From Sphingopyxis sp. LC81 (GTDB taxonomy: Bacteria; Pseudomonadota; Alphaproteobacteria; Sphingomonadales; Sphingomonadaceae), in the NCBI RefSeq assembly GCF_000756375.1, contig NZ_JNFD01000047.1, forward strand, positions 62,001 to 126,000: 64,000 nt of DNA. Direction: 5' to 3'. A model generated the notes under the pieces. The model was not told the DNA's origin. It worked only from the letters and a program-made list of their open reading frames with translations, and made no database searches. The number at the start of each line of letters is the position of its first letter. Within the stretch, counting starts at the first letter, position 1. The translations under genes and the position numbers were made by a program. This document shows positions 27,337 to 37,644 of the stretch, in pieces.

Positions 27337-27492
27337 ATGAAAGTCGTCGATGACCATGTCGAAGTGACCGAGACCGAAGCGAGCAGCGGGGTCAAAGGGC
27401 ATAATGTCCGCTATGTGCTGGCTTTTTCGCTGGTCGCGGTGATTATCGTAATGTCCGCGATCTGGATCATCCCGGTGCTGTTGCAGCCCTGA
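27337..27492 (+). CDS. Small single-pass membrane protein, 51 residues
   Basis: ATG at 27337 opens a 51-codon frame ending in TGA. It is preceded by GGAAGGGAAG about eight bases upstream. The first 26 residues are polar (MKVVDDHVEVTETEASSG). Residues about 27-50 are a clean hydrophobic helix (YVLAFSLVAVIIVMSAIWIIP), followed by a short tail. The strong transition, good ribosome site and GC-rich third positions argue for a real gene. It sits about 80 bases after rnpB. I do not recognise a family. Confidence 0.7.
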   Translation: MKVVDDHVEVTETEASSGVKGHNVRYVLAFSLVAVIIVMSAIWIIPVLLQP

Positions 27493-27641
27493 CACTTCTA
27501 CTTTCGTAGTTATTTCGCCTTCGTCGCGCCGGCGAGTTCTTCCTCGGACAGCCGGCGTCGAGCCGTTGTCGGTGCCGGCGCATGGAGCATTGCCCGGGGC
27601 GCTGGCGGCTTAGCGGGGTGGGCGGACTTACCTTAGCTTCT

Positions 27642-28250
27642 TCAATTATCGCGTTCGTTCACCGTAGCTAATTCTTTCGTGAGCAACGAAAGCAATTCGT
27701 TCTGCTTCACCGAAAAAGGCTTAACAGGGCTGCAAGGCGGCATTGTAAGCGCGGTTTGCATCATGTTGAGCGATTTCGCCTTCATGGTCGGATCTTTCGC
27801 GACCGCCACGTAACCGGTCGCTGCCAGGTTGTTGTTGCGCGCGGCGCAGCTTGCAAGCGAAGCAGCGTCCACGACAATCATGCTGTGAGCTTTTCCCCAA
27901 TCGGCGATCAAGCGATCGAGCGAGAAGGGAAATGGTTCACCGTCTGCCATTTGCAAGCAGCCGTCTAACGCGGGCGTCAACAATTGGCTGTTGGGATCGC
28001 GCTCATTCTGTTCGGGGGTTTGAATGTCGCGCCAATGCAAATGATATTCGGCATATCCACGTGTCTCTTTCGGGTGCCGTGAAAGTGTACAGGACAAGAG
28101 CTGTTCGTAGTCGCTGGTGCTGAACGCACGGGGCTTTGCATTCCAATCAAGCGTGGCAGTGCCGCGCGGCTTCTCGGCAGTTGCAGGGGATTGCGCGACA
28201 GCTGAATTAGCCATTGCCGCCGAAAGCATCACCAAAAGCACGCTGTTCAT
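27642..28250 (-). CDS. Exported hypothetical protein, low-GC orphan
   Basis: This is an unrecognised 202-residue protein. The N-terminus MNSVLLVMLSAAMANSAVAQ is a signal peptide. The mature part has four Cys residues (SCTLSR, GCLQM, SCAARN, PPCSP), compatible with periplasmic disulfides, and no known motif. Base composition is far lower in GC than the neighbours: 27 of 60 bases in 27661-27720 are G or C, against roughly two thirds in flanking genes, and codon third positions are unbiased. It is flanked by gene-poor spacers of about 150 and 160 bases. These signs suggest horizontal acquisition. Confidence 0.7.
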   Translation of the reverse strand: MNSVLLVMLSAAMANSAVAQSPATAEKPRGTATLDWNAKPRAFSTSDYEQLLSCTLSRHPKETRGYAEYHLHWRDIQTPEQNERDPNSQLLTPALDGCLQMADGEPFPFSLDRLIADWGKAHSMIVVDAASLASCAARNNNLAATGYVAVAKDPTMKAKSLNMMQTALTMPPCSPVKPFSVKQNELLSLLTKELATVNERDN

Positions 28251-28412
28251 TGCCCATTCCCCGCTTCATCCAGCCTCTCCTCATGCCCGCTGTGAAGAGT
28301 CGAAGCGAGACTATTTTCATTCAACTATATCACCTTGGGACCGCCGCTTCCGGTGAAACGGGTCGTTCCCTATCGAACGAAGTTTTGGTGCAGGCGGGAA
28401 GCGAGACGGAAA

Positions 28413-28901
28413 TCAGGCCGCGGGATAGCTGAGCGCCATCACTTCCCATTCTTTCGGCCCGGCAGGCAGCTGCACGGTACGCAAATCGCCGATTGCGGCG
28501 CCGCGCAGCGCGCGGGCGAGGGGGCTGTTCCAGCCGATCCGGCCTTCGCCCGCCTCGGCCTCATCGTCGCCGACCAACGTGACGATGCGCCGCGCGTCGT
28601 CGTCGTCGGCGAGTTCGACGGTCGCGCCGAACCAGATGCGGCTCTTGTCGGGCTGCTCGGCGGGGTCGACGACGCGCGCCGCCTTCATGCGACGGGCCAG
28701 GAACGAGAGGCGCCGGTCGATCTCGCGCAGCCGCTTGCGGCCATAGATATAGTCGCCATTTTCGCTGCGGTCGCCATTGCCCGCCGCCCAGCTGATCACC
28801 TCGACGAGCTTCGGCCGCTCGTCACCGAGCAGCACGTCATATTCGGAGCGCAGCGCAGCATAACCCGCTGGCGAAATGATGTTCGTCTTCTCCCCCGCCA
28901 T
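28413..28901 (-). CDS. greB: Transcription elongation factor GreB-like
   Basis: Gre factors rescue backtracked RNA polymerase by stimulating transcript cleavage. The 162-residue protein has the N-terminal coiled coil with the conserved acidic tip and GreB-type segment AAGNGDRSENGDYIYGRKRLREIDRR, and a C-terminal FKBP-like domain with IVTLVGDDEAEA and SPLARALRGAAIGD. The Gly-Asp-Arg-Ser-Glu-Asn-Gly-Asp tip and basic helix favour GreB over GreA. It starts six bases after the lytic transglycosylase stop, so the two are probably one transcript. Confidence 0.9.
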   Translation of the reverse strand: MAGEKTNIISPAGYAALRSEYDVLLGDERPKLVEVISWAAGNGDRSENGDYIYGRKRLREIDRRLSFLARRMKAARVVDPAEQPDKSRIWFGATVELADDDDARRIVTLVGDDEAEAGEGRIGWNSPLARALRGAAIGDLRTVQLPAGPKEWEVMALSYPAA

Positions 28902-28907
28902 GCGGAT

Positions 28908-30938
28908 TTAGCCGGGCGTGCGTTTGCCGAGGTAGAAACTCAGCGGCGCCTGCTGCCGCGACCCGCTGCCATCGCGCAGCGTATCGTAAACGACGGCATT
29001 TTCGAGCACGCGCTGGACATAGTTGCGCGTTTCGAAGATCGGGATCGCCTCGATCCAGTCGACCATCTCGATCCCGCCGCCGCGCGGGTCGCCATTGGCG
29101 CGCAGCCATTTGTTCACATTGCCGGGACCGGCATTATACGCCGCGACCGCGAGCGGATAGCTGCCGCCGAAATAGCGCAGCATCTGCTGGAAATAGGTCG
29201 ATCCCAGCATCATATTGTAATTGGTGTCGGTGGTCAGCGAGCCCATGTCATAGCTCATGCCGAGCTTGCCCGCGACTTCGCGCGCGGTGCCCGGCATCAA
29301 CTGCATCATCCCGCGCGCGCCGGCGTGGCTGATCGCCTGCCGGTCGAACTGGCTTTCCTGCCGCGTGATCGCGTGGATGAAGGTCCAGTTGCTTTCATGT
29401 CCGGCGGGAACGCGCACGGTCGGAAAGCCCGAAACTTCGACGGCATCGAGGCTGTTCGCCTGCGCACTGCGGCCGATCATCACGCCAAGGTCGGGGCGTC
29501 CGATCTGCGTCGCGAGTTTGCCCGCGAGGACATGGTCGGCGGGCGATGTCGCCTGTTGCGCGAGTGCGCGCAGGAACTGCGACTGTTCGCGCCACGCGCC
29601 AATCTCGCCGAGCGCGCGCGCGGCGCGGACCAGCCGGTCGTCCTCGAACGCGCGGCGCTCGTCATTGCTGACCTGAATGGTCGGATCGGGGGTCGGCTTG
29701 GGCTGCGGACGGTTCAGCCGCTCCAGCGACAACTGGCCGTAATATTGGTCATAATGCTGCGCGGCATCGGTGAAATGCGCATTCGCGGTCGAGCGGTCGC
29801 CCGCCGCCAGCGCCGCGCGGCCGGCCCAGTAAAAGCCCTTCGTGCGCGTCTGCGCCGAGCGTGCGGCTTCGCCGTACGCGCGATAGAGGCGCACCGCCTC
29901 GGCCGGACGGCGCAGGTCGCGATAGGCGAGCTGCCCCGCGAGCCATGCGAGCGACGTATAATCGTCGCGCACGCTAAGCGACGTCTCGCGGATCACCGTC
30001 CCGGGCGCGAAGGCATCGTCGATCTGGCGCGCGATGTTATAGGCGGTCGTCTTGTCGCCGCCTTCGCTCGCCTGCCGCGCGTTGGTGAGCAGCGTTTCCA
30101 GCCATTCCTCGGGATCGGTCGGCGGCTTGGCGAGCGAGCGCGGCGCGGCGAGCAATGCGCGGGCTTCGCCGACGCGGCCCGCCTTGCGCAGCCAGGTCGC
30201 CTTGTCGGTGATATAGCCCGCATCGGTGCGGGTCAGCGCCGGATTGGCGCTTTCGACGGCGGATGCCTGAAAGGCCGCGTCGACCGACGCATTGCGCATT
30301 GCCAGGCGCGCCGCGAAGACGTTGCGCTTGTCGGGCGAGGTATAGGCGAGCTGGCGGCTCGCGGCGGGGGTGGCGCCGAGCCAGAGCAGCCGGTCCATGC
30401 GCGCGTCATGGTCGGCGGGCGTGATCGCGCCGGGGAACATGGCGAGCGCGCGGCTCGTTTCATAATCGTCGAGCGGCCCGCTCGTCCACGCGCGGCGCAC
30501 CGCGGCATTGGCGTCCTCGCGGCGGCCCGACGCGTTGAGCGCGAGCGCATAGCGGAGCTGCCCGCTCGCGGTCTGCGGCGGATAGGTTTGGAAATAGGCG
30601 AGGGTGCGCTGCGGATCATAGCTGTCGAGCGAGATGGCTTTTTCGGCGCGTGTGCGCATCTTGTCGTTATCGGGCCAGCCCTTGTTCGCCATCAGGAAGC
30701 GCGAAAGCTGGTCGAACGATGCGCCGGTATTTGCCGTCAACCGCCGCCATTCCATCACCGCATCGCCGACCGAGCTCGTCGACGGCGGCGGACCCGACGT
30801 CGCCGCTAGGCCCATCTGGGCACGATACCAGGCCATTTGTTCGGGAGTGAGCTCGCTGGCATGCGCGGTGGTCGGGATGAGGAGGGTCGCGGCGAGCGCG
30901 AGGCGGGAGATACGGGTCAGCGAGATCATAGCTGCCAT
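28908..30938 (-). CDS. Soluble lytic murein transglycosylase
   Basis: This periplasmic enzyme cleaves peptidoglycan glycan strands to 1,6-anhydro products. About 676 residues from the preferred start MAAMISLTRISRLALAATLL, a signal peptide. The ATG at 30980 would place 14 atypical residues ahead of it. A long all-helical superhelical region (about 30-500, TPR-like) precedes the SLT domain. That domain has the catalytic Glu in AITRQESQFDRQA, then GARGMMQLMPGTAREVA and YNMMLGSTYFQQML ... VAAYNAGPGNV. The organisation is that of Slt70-type enzymes. greB lies directly downstream. Confidence 0.93.
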   Translation of the reverse strand: MAAMISLTRISRLALAATLLIPTTAHASELTPEQMAWYRAQMGLAATSGPPPSTSSVGDAVMEWRRLTANTGASFDQLSRFLMANKGWPDNDKMRTRAEKAISLDSYDPQRTLAYFQTYPPQTASGQLRYALALNASGRREDANAAVRRAWTSGPLDDYETSRALAMFPGAITPADHDARMDRLLWLGATPAASRQLAYTSPDKRNVFAARLAMRNASVDAAFQASAVESANPALTRTDAGYITDKATWLRKAGRVGEARALLAAPRSLAKPPTDPEEWLETLLTNARQASEGGDKTTAYNIARQIDDAFAPGTVIRETSLSVRDDYTSLAWLAGQLAYRDLRRPAEAVRLYRAYGEAARSAQTRTKGFYWAGRAALAAGDRSTANAHFTDAAQHYDQYYGQLSLERLNRPQPKPTPDPTIQVSNDERRAFEDDRLVRAARALGEIGAWREQSQFLRALAQQATSPADHVLAGKLATQIGRPDLGVMIGRSAQANSLDAVEVSGFPTVRVPAGHESNWTFIHAITRQESQFDRQAISHAGARGMMQLMPGTAREVAGKLGMSYDMGSLTTDTNYNMMLGSTYFQQMLRYFGGSYPLAVAAYNAGPGNVNKWLRANGDPRGGGIEMVDWIEAIPIFETRNYVQRVLENAVVYDTLRDGSGSRQQAPLSFYLGKRTPG

Positions 30939-31038
30939 AGTAATGCCAAACTCCTTGCGGGGCGCTGAATAGACGTCCAATAGCGGCGCGCTGGCCGGAT
31001 TCTATCGGCTGAGGCATGTTCTTGTAAAGGAGCGGTGC

Positions 31039-31914
31039 ATGTTTTCGGGGTCGATTCCCGCTTTGGTGACGCCATTTCGCGATGGGGCGTTCGACGCCCC
31101 GGCCTTCGCGCGTCTTGTCGATTGGCAGATCAAAGAGGGGACCAGCGCGCTCGTCCCATGCGGCACGACCGGCGAAAGCCCGACGCTCGGCTACGACGAA
31201 CATTATCAGGTGATCGACAGCTGCATCGAGGCCGCGGCGGGGCGTGTCCCCGTCATCGCGGGCTGCGGGTCGAACGACACCGCGACCGCGATCCGGCATA
31301 TGCGCCATGCGCAGGCCGCGGGGGCGACCGCGGCGCTGATCGTCGCGCCCTATTACAACCGGCCGAGCCAGGACGGGATGATCGCGCATTTCCAGGCGCT
31401 CGCCGACGCGAGCGACCTGCCGATCGTCGTCTATAACGTCCCCGGCCGCACCGTCGCCGACATCAGCGCCGAGACGATGTGCAAGCTCGCCGAAATCCCG
31501 AGCGTCGTTGCGATCAAGGATGCGAGCGGCGATCTGGCGCGCGTCACGATCCACCGCGCGGGTGCGGGTGCCGACTTCTGCCAGCTCAGCGGCAACGATG
31601 ACTTGTGGCTGCCACATGCCGTGATGGGCGGCGCCGGCTGCATTTCGGTCACAGCCAACGTCGCGCCGCGCCTCTGCGCGGATTTCGCCGCCGCCGCCGC
31701 CGCGAGCGACTGGGCGCGTGCGCTGGTGTTGCACGACCGGCTGTTCGATCTGCACAAGGCGATGTTCTCCGACACCTCGCCGGGGCCGGTTAAATATGCG
31801 CTGTCGCGCATCCACGACTGGTTTTCGCCCGAAGTGCGCCTACCTATCATCGCGGCGAACGAAGCATCGCGCGCCGCCGTCGATGCCGCGCTGTCCGCGG
31901 CCGGAGTAATCTAG
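31039..31914 (+). CDS. dapA: 4-hydroxy-tetrahydrodipicolinate synthase
   Basis: DapA condenses pyruvate with aspartate semialdehyde, the first step of lysine and diaminopimelate synthesis. The 291-residue TIM-barrel protein shows [11 protein letters not shown] (about 40-50), the active-site Tyr132 in VVYNVPGRT and the Schiff-base Lys160 in [11 protein letters not shown] good ribosome site (AAAGGAG) precedes the ATG. smpB follows after eight bases and a DUF2062 gene overlaps smpB, suggesting a three-gene transcript. Confidence 0.96.
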   Translation: MFSGSIPALVTPFRDGAFDAPAFARLVDWQIKEGTSALVPCGTTGESPTLGYDEHYQVIDSCIEAAAGRVPVIAGCGSNDTATAIRHMRHAQAAGATAALIVAPYYNRPSQDGMIAHFQALADASDLPIVVYNVPGRTVADISAETMCKLAEIPSVVAIKDASGDLARVTIHRAGAGADFCQLSGNDDLWLPHAVMGGAGCISVTANVAPRLCADFAAAAAASDWARALVLHDRLFDLHKAMFSDTSPGPVKYALSRIHDWFSPEVRLPIIAANEASRAAVDAALSAAGVI

Positions 31915-31922
31915 GTCCCCAA

Positions 31923-32408
31923 ATGGCTCGTCCCCAGTCCGCCGCTGAATTCGACAAGAAGAAAGTCGTCGCCGAGAACCGGCGCGCGCGGTTCGACTTT
32001 GCCATCGACGAGGTGTTCGAGGCGGGGATCGCGTTGCAAGGGACCGAGGTCAAGTCGCTGCGCTTTGGCGAAGGGACGATTGCGGAGAGCTATGCCGAGG
32101 TGAAGGGGCACGAGGTGTGGCTGGTGAACAGCAATATCCCCGAATTCAGCCACGGCAACCGGCACAATCATGAACCCAAGCGCCCGCGCAAGCTGTTGCT
32201 CAGCGGCCGGGAGATCAACAAGATGCACGCCGCGGTCGCGCGGCAGGGGATGACGCTTGTCCCGCTGTCCATTTATTTCAACAGTCGCGGCCGCGCCAAG
32301 GTCGAACTGGCGATCGCCAAGGGCAAGAAGGCGCATGACAAGCGGGAGTCGATCAAGGAGCGCGACTGGAAGCGCGACAAGCAGCGCCTGATGAAAGAAC
32401 GCGGATGA
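31923..32408 (+). CDS. smpB: SsrA-binding protein SmpB
   Basis: SmpB delivers tmRNA to stalled ribosomes for trans-translation. The 161-residue protein has the family motifs [51 protein letters not shown] and the basic C-terminal tail ([19 protein letters not shown]) that enters the ribosomal mRNA channel. The tmRNA gene itself was not found in this window. The stop overlaps the DUF2062 start by four bases (ATGA). Confidence 0.97.
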   Translation: MARPQSAAEFDKKKVVAENRRARFDFAIDEVFEAGIALQGTEVKSLRFGEGTIAESYAEVKGHEVWLVNSNIPEFSHGNRHNHEPKRPRKLLLSGREINKMHAAVARQGMTLVPLSIYFNSRGRAKVELAIAKGKKAHDKRESIKERDWKRDKQRLMKERG

Positions 32409-33019
32409 GCGGGGGCAAGCCGCGCGACAAGGCGGCAGTGATGAACTGGATCCGCCGCAATTCGCCGACGCGCGAAGAGTTGCTGGAGAGCCGCTTCGTC
32501 AAGCCCTTTGCCCACCGCGTCGCGCACAGCCATTTGTGGCGCTTCACCCGCACCTCGGTGCCGCGCGGCACCGCGCTGGGGCTGTTCGTCGGCATCTTTT
32601 TCCTGATCCCCGGCGTGCAGATATTGGGTGTCGCGCTGCTCGCGCTGCCCGTTCGTGCCAATATCCCGATCGGCGCGGCGATGACCTTTCTCTCCAATCC
32701 GGTGACGACGCCGTTCATCATCCTCGCGTCGGTGTGGCTCGGCGACTGGCTGTTCGGGCTCCATGCCAACAGCGCGACCTTCTCGGCAATGATCGAGCAT
32801 GGCGCGTCGGCGGGCGAATGGGCGCGCTGGGTCTTTTCGGACGCCGCGCCCGCGATGCTCGCCGGGCTGTTCGTCATTTCGCTCGTCTCGGCGGTCGTCG
32901 GCTACATCCTCGCCTCGATCTTCTGGGACAATTGGATTCGCCTCCGCTGGCGGCGCAAGCTGGCGCGCGCGCGCGACCAACGACATGAGGCATCGACCAG
33001 CGACACCGCGGCCGGTTGA
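32405..33019 (+). CDS. DUF2062 membrane protein
   Basis: This is a 204-residue inner-membrane protein of unknown function. The DUF2062 region begins [21 protein letters not shown]. Membrane segments lie at about 58-85 ([23 protein letters not shown]), 90-125 ([20 protein letters not shown]) and 155-182 ([21 protein letters not shown]), with a basic C-terminal tail. The first 40 residues are charged and cytoplasmic-like. It is translationally coupled to smpB by a four-base overlap. Confidence 0.85.
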   Translation: MSGGKPRDKAAVMNWIRRNSPTREELLESRFVKPFAHRVAHSHLWRFTRTSVPRGTALGLFVGIFFLIPGVQILGVALLALPVRANIPIGAAMTFLSNPVTTPFIILASVWLGDWLFGLHANSATFSAMIEHGASAGEWARWVFSDAAPAMLAGLFVISLVSAVVGYILASIFWDNWIRLRWRRKLARARDQRHEASTSDTAAG

Positions 33020-33115
33020 ACCCCCAAACAGCAGGCGTATAGCTGTCGCATCGCTAATCTGCGCCGTGCCTGCGCGGCGCGGATTTTCGCTTCATATCGA
33101 AAACTGGGGAATATC

Positions 33116-35170
33116 ATGACTCTGCATATTTCTTCGCGCCTGATGGCGACCGCCGCGCTTGGGGCGCTGATGCTCGCCGCCGTTCCGGCGACCGCCAAGG
33201 AAAAGGCCGCGACCGCGCCCGCCACCGCGTCAGCAAAACCCGAAATCGGCGATTTCGGCTTCGACCTTACGGGCATGGACAAGAGCGTCCAGCCGGGCGA
33301 CGATTTCTACACCTACGCCAATGGCGCCTGGGCAAAGAACACGAAGATTCCGGACGATAAGTCGAACTATGGCATGTTCACCGCGCTGAACGACCTGTCG
33401 CAGACGCGCACGCGTGAAATCCTCGACGCCGCCAAGGGCGATCCGAATAGTATGATCGGCCGTGCCTATGCATCCTATCTCGACTCGGCGACGGTCGAAG
33501 CCAAGGGGCTCGCGCCGATCCAGCCGTGGTTGAACAAGATCCGCGCCGTCGAAAAGCCGGGTCTCGCCGCGCTGCTCGCCGAGGCCGATCGCAGCGGCGT
33601 CCAGCACTTTTTCGGCGGCTATGTCGGACAGGACGACAAGAACCCCGACGTCTATACCTATATCATTTTCCAGGGCGGAATCGGCATGCCCGATCGCGAT
33701 TTCTACCTGAAGGACAATGAGCGTAACACCGCTCTGCAGGCGGCGTATCTCAAGCATCTCGAAAACGTCCTGACGCTCGCGGGCGAGGCCAATGCGCCGG
33801 CGCGCGCCAAGGCGATCTATGATTTCGAAAAGCAGGTCGCGACCGTCCACTGGGACAAGAATGACAGCAGCGACGCGACCAAAGCCTATAACAAGATGAC
33901 GATCGCCGAGCTCGCCAAGGCCGCACCCGGTTTCGACTGGCCGACCTTCATCCGCGGGATCGGGGTCAAGGAAGACACGCTGATCGTATCGCAGCCGAGC
34001 GCGTTCACGGGCGAGGCGAAGCTGCTCGCCGATGCGCCGATCGCGGTGATCCGCGACCTGCTGATCGTGCGCAGTCTCGACGGCTTCTCGGGCGTGCTTC
34101 CCGATGCCGTCGCAAAGGAGGCTTTCTCCTTCTACAGCACGGCGCTGTCGGGCACGCCCCAGATGGAAGAGCGCTGGAAGCGCGGCGTCGACTTCACAAC
34201 GGGCAACCTCGGCGACGCCGTCGGCAAGGATTATGTCGCGAAATATTTCCCGCCCGAAACCAAGGCGGCAATGGATACGCTGGTGAAAAATGTCCTGGCC
34301 TCCATGGGGAGCCGAATTGACGGGCTGAGCTGGATGCAGCCGACGACGAAAGTCAAAGCACGGAAGAAGCTCGCCAATTTCACCACCAAGATCGGCTATC
34401 CCGATCAGTGGAAGGAGTATGGCAAGCTGGAAATCCGCGCCGACGACCTGTTCGGCAATGCGCTGCGGTCGAACCAGTTCGCGCATGACGACAATATCGG
34501 CCATCTCGGCGGCCCGATCCGTCGCTGGGAATGGTTCATGACCCCGATGACGATCAACGCCTATGCCAATTTCGGTATGAACGAGATCGTTTTCCCCGCC
34601 GCGATCCTGCAGCCGCCCTTCTTCGATCCGCATGCCGACGCAGCGGTGAATTATGGCGGCATCGGCGCGGTGATCGGCCATGAAGTCAGCCATCATTTCG
34701 ACGACCAGGGCGCGAAATATGACGAGACCGGCAAGCTCGCCGATTGGTGGACGCCCGAGGATGTGAAGGCGTTCGAGGCGGCGGGGCAGGCCCTGATCGC
34801 GCAATATAACGCCTATGAGATCCTGCCCGGCGAACATCTCGACGGCAAGTTCACGCTCGGCGAGAATATCGGCGATCTGGCGGGCCTGACCGTCGCCTAT
34901 GACGCCTACAAGAAATCGCTCGGCGGCAAGGAAGCGCCGGTGATCGACGGGCTGACCGGCGACCAGCGCTTCTTCCTCGGCTGGGCACAGGTGTGGCGCC
35001 GCAACTATCGCGAGCAGAATCTGTCGCAGCGGATCACGACCGATCCGCATTCGCCGTCGATCCAGCGGACTTGGGTCTCGCGCAACCTTGACCCTTGGTA
35101 TAAGGCCTATCAGATCAAGCAGGGTCAGAAACTCTATCTTGAGCCGAAAGACCGCGTCCGCATCTGGTGA
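33116..35170 (+). CDS. pepO: M13-family zinc metallopeptidase (PepO-like)
   Basis: This is an exported neprilysin-like endopeptidase of 684 residues. It has a signal peptide (SSRLMATAALGALMLAAVPATA). The N-terminal M13 domain includes MDKSVQPGDDFYTYANGAW. The catalytic domain carries the zinc motif HEVSH at 522-526 with catalytic Glu523, then ENIGDLAGLTVAYDAY, which supplies the third zinc ligand Glu. The substrate-anchoring region is NAYANFGMNEIVFPAA. Most M13 proteins end in C-x-V/I-W. This one ends VRIW without the Cys. Confidence 0.95.
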   Translation: MTLHISSRLMATAALGALMLAAVPATAKEKAATAPATASAKPEIGDFGFDLTGMDKSVQPGDDFYTYANGAWAKNTKIPDDKSNYGMFTALNDLSQTRTREILDAAKGDPNSMIGRAYASYLDSATVEAKGLAPIQPWLNKIRAVEKPGLAALLAEADRSGVQHFFGGYVGQDDKNPDVYTYIIFQGGIGMPDRDFYLKDNERNTALQAAYLKHLENVLTLAGEANAPARAKAIYDFEKQVATVHWDKNDSSDATKAYNKMTIAELAKAAPGFDWPTFIRGIGVKEDTLIVSQPSAFTGEAKLLADAPIAVIRDLLIVRSLDGFSGVLPDAVAKEAFSFYSTALSGTPQMEERWKRGVDFTTGNLGDAVGKDYVAKYFPPETKAAMDTLVKNVLASMGSRIDGLSWMQPTTKVKARKKLANFTTKIGYPDQWKEYGKLEIRADDLFGNALRSNQFAHDDNIGHLGGPIRRWEWFMTPMTINAYANFGMNEIVFPAAILQPPFFDPHADAAVNYGGIGAVIGHEVSHHFDDQGAKYDETGKLADWWTPEDVKAFEAAGQALIAQYNAYEILPGEHLDGKFTLGENIGDLAGLTVAYDAYKKSLGGKEAPVIDGLTGDQRFFLGWAQVWRRNYREQNLSQRITTDPHSPSIQRTWVSRNLDPWYKAYQIKQGQKLYLEPKDRVRIW

Positions 35171-35193
35171 TGCGTTAACTGGAAAGTCCATCC

Positions 35194-37644
35194 TTGACCG
35201 TGCAAAGCCTGCCCTCCGCTGATGGTGATTTCATCAGGGGGGCGGGTTCTGCCGGGCCGTTGTCGGCCCCGGCGGGCCTGTCGCACCTCGACAAGGCGGT
35301 GCTTGCCGGGCTGGCCCTATTGTCCGCCGCGCTGCTGTTCTGGGCGACGCGCGATACGATACTGGCGGTCGGCTTCCTGGCCGGGCTTGCGGTTGCCGTG
35401 GGCGGGGTGATCCTCGCGCGGCGGCTGTTCCCGGCGGCGGTGACGGGCGAGGCGGTCGCACCCGACTGGACGATGCTGCGTCAGGCGGTGAATCACGACG
35501 ATGTCGCGATTGCCGTTACCGATCGCGGCGGCCGGATGGTCTGCGCGAATGATCTGTTCGGAACCTGGATGGGCGGCTTCGTCACGCCGCCCGGCCTGCC
35601 GCTCGAAGGGCGCGGCGCCGACCTGCTGAAAAATGCCGGCCGCATCGCCTGGCGCGATGGCGAAGGGTCGGTCGACGATATCGCGATCGGCCCGCTGCAA
35701 CTGCGTGCGCAGGTGACGCGTACGGGGCAGTCGGAGGATTATCTCGTCTGGCGCTTCTCGGCGATCGAGCGGCTTGATCTTGTTTCGGAAATCATCCGTC
35801 ATCTCGACGGTCCCGCGGGGCGCACGCTCGGCCATGCCGGGGTGATGGCCGCGCTCGTCAGTGCCGAAGGGCGCCTCCGCGTCGCGAACCAGGCTTTCCT
35901 GCTCCGCGCACTGGGTGAGGATGATGCGGTCCATTATGCCGGCCGCGATGTCGCGCCGATGATCCGGCTCGACGATGCGGGCGCGCTCTATTTCGCGCGC
36001 GAGGGCGACCGCGCGACGCCGGTGCGCCTGATCCAGATTCCGCTCGCGCCTGCCGACGGCAACACGCCGATGCTGCTCGCGATGCTCGACGAGGAAATGG
36101 GGCCCACCGACCGCGGCACCGCGCAGACCTATGTCGAAACCCTTCTCTCGTTGCTTCCCTTCGGCCTCGCCATGGTCGATCGCGACGGGCGCTTCCTCTA
36201 TGTGAACCGCGCATTTGTACGGGCTGCCAACCTTCCCGAAGGCAAGATGCCGCGTTATCCCGGCGACATAGTCGTTGGCGAAGACAAAGGGCCGCTTGCC
36301 GACATGATCCGCCGCCACAGCAGCGGCCAGCAGGTCGGCGGCGACCTGTCGATCCGGCTCGCGGGGCAAAGCGGCGATCCCGTGTCGATGCGCATCGTTG
36401 GCGTGCGCGGACTGGGCGAGGCCGCGGTGCTGCTCAGCCTCAAGGATTCGAGCGAGGAATCACGCCTGAAACAACAGGTGGCGCAGGCGTCGAAGATGCA
36501 GGCGGTCGGGCAGCTTGCCGGCGGCGTCGCGCATGATTTCAACAATATCCTGACCGCGGTTCTCGGCGCGTGCGACCTGATGCTGATGCGCCATACACCC
36601 GGCGACAGCGACTATGACGATATCCAGCAGATCCGCAGCAACGCCAATCGCGCCGCCAGCCTGACGCGGCAATTGCTCGCTTTCTCGCGGCAGCAGACGT
36701 TGCGCCCGCAAATCTTGCAACTGCCCGATGTGATTTCCGAAGTGTCGCACCTCTTGAAGCGCCTGATCGGTGAGACGGTCCAACTGGCGGTGCATCACGG
36801 TCGCGGGCTGGGCGCGGTGCGGGCCGATCCGGGGCAGCTCGAACAGGTCATCATCAACCTTGCGGTCAATGCGCGCGACGCGATGCCGGGCGGCGGGACG
36901 CTGACCATGGAAACCTATCCGGTGTCGGCCGCCGACGTCCGGCAGATGGGCAACGAGTTCATGCCGCCCGCCGATTATTGCGCGTTGAAAGTCAGCGACA
37001 CCGGCACGGGCATTCCAGCCGATGTGCTCCCCAAGATTTTCGAACCCTTTTTCACGACGAAGGATGTCGGCAAGGGAACGGGGCTTGGGCTCTCGACCGT
37101 CTATGGGATCATCAAGCAGTCGGCGGGTTATATCTTCGCCGAAAGCAAGCCGGGGCAGGGGACGAGTTTCTTTATCTATCTGCCCGTCCACCGTGCCGAC
37201 GGCGATGCCCCCGTTGTGGTGCCGCCGCCCGCCAAGCCCAAGAAGAGCCAATGGGGCACCGGAACGATCCTGCTCGTCGAGGATGAGGATATGGTGCGCG
37301 CGGTCGCGGAACGCGCATTGACCCGTGCGGGTTATAGCGTCGTCACCGCCTCGCAGGGCGAAGAGGGGCTTGAGCGTTTTGCGCAAATGGAGAAGGTCGA
37401 TTTGATCATCAGCGACGTTGTGATGCCGACGATGGACGGTCCGGCGATGGTGCGGACGATGCGCGCCAAGCGGCCCGACCTGCCGGTCCTGTTCATGTCG
37501 GGCTATGCCGAGGAGCAACTCCGCCAGTCGATCGACATCGACGATGTCGCCTTCCTTCCCAAACCCTTCTCGGTCGCACAGCTCGCCGAGGCGACGTCGG
37601 CGGCGCTCGACGAGGCTGCGCATCGGGTGTCCAATGGCCAGTAA
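35194..37644 (+). CDS. cckA: Cell-cycle hybrid histidine kinase CckA
   Basis: CckA is the membrane kinase/phosphatase at the top of the CckA-ChpT-CtrA phosphorelay. The 816-residue protein starts at TTG. Two transmembrane segments lie at about 35-70 ([35 protein letters not shown]). PAS-like regions follow ([36 protein letters not shown] segment near 325). The kinase core has phospho-His447 in [14 protein letters not shown], the ATP lid and glycine boxes ([22 protein letters not shown]), and a C-terminal receiver has phosphoacceptor Asp741 in LIISDVVMP. ChpT is encoded about 15 kb upstream. A single-domain receiver overlaps its 3' end. Confidence 0.92.
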   Translation: MTVQSLPSADGDFIRGAGSAGPLSAPAGLSHLDKAVLAGLALLSAALLFWATRDTILAVGFLAGLAVAVGGVILARRLFPAAVTGEAVAPDWTMLRQAVNHDDVAIAVTDRGGRMVCANDLFGTWMGGFVTPPGLPLEGRGADLLKNAGRIAWRDGEGSVDDIAIGPLQLRAQVTRTGQSEDYLVWRFSAIERLDLVSEIIRHLDGPAGRTLGHAGVMAALVSAEGRLRVANQAFLLRALGEDDAVHYAGRDVAPMIRLDDAGALYFAREGDRATPVRLIQIPLAPADGNTPMLLAMLDEEMGPTDRGTAQTYVETLLSLLPFGLAMVDRDGRFLYVNRAFVRAANLPEGKMPRYPGDIVVGEDKGPLADMIRRHSSGQQVGGDLSIRLAGQSGDPVSMRIVGVRGLGEAAVLLSLKDSSEESRLKQQVAQASKMQAVGQLAGGVAHDFNNILTAVLGACDLMLMRHTPGDSDYDDIQQIRSNANRAASLTRQLLAFSRQQTLRPQILQLPDVISEVSHLLKRLIGETVQLAVHHGRGLGAVRADPGQLEQVIINLAVNARDAMPGGGTLTMETYPVSAADVRQMGNEFMPPADYCALKVSDTGTGIPADVLPKIFEPFFTTKDVGKGTGLGLSTVYGIIKQSAGYIFAESKPGQGTSFFIYLPVHRADGDAPVVVPPPAKPKKSQWGTGTILLVEDEDMVRAVAERALTRAGYSVVTASQGEEGLERFAQMEKVDLIISDVVMPTMDGPAMVRTMRAKRPDLPVLFMSGYAEEQLRQSIDIDDVAFLPKPFSVAQLAEATSAALDEAAHRVSNGQ

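Noticed and set aside
27493..27641. Minus-strand tail ending RRRLSEEELAGATKAK as a gene remnant
   Set aside because: The open stretch is only about 40 codons, bounded by an upstream stop, with no ribosome site or recognisable family. It could be chance.
31923..32408. A tmRNA gene near smpB
   Set aside because: I searched the flanks for a tRNA-Ala-like end and tag-coding segment and saw none; both neighbours are tightly packed genes.
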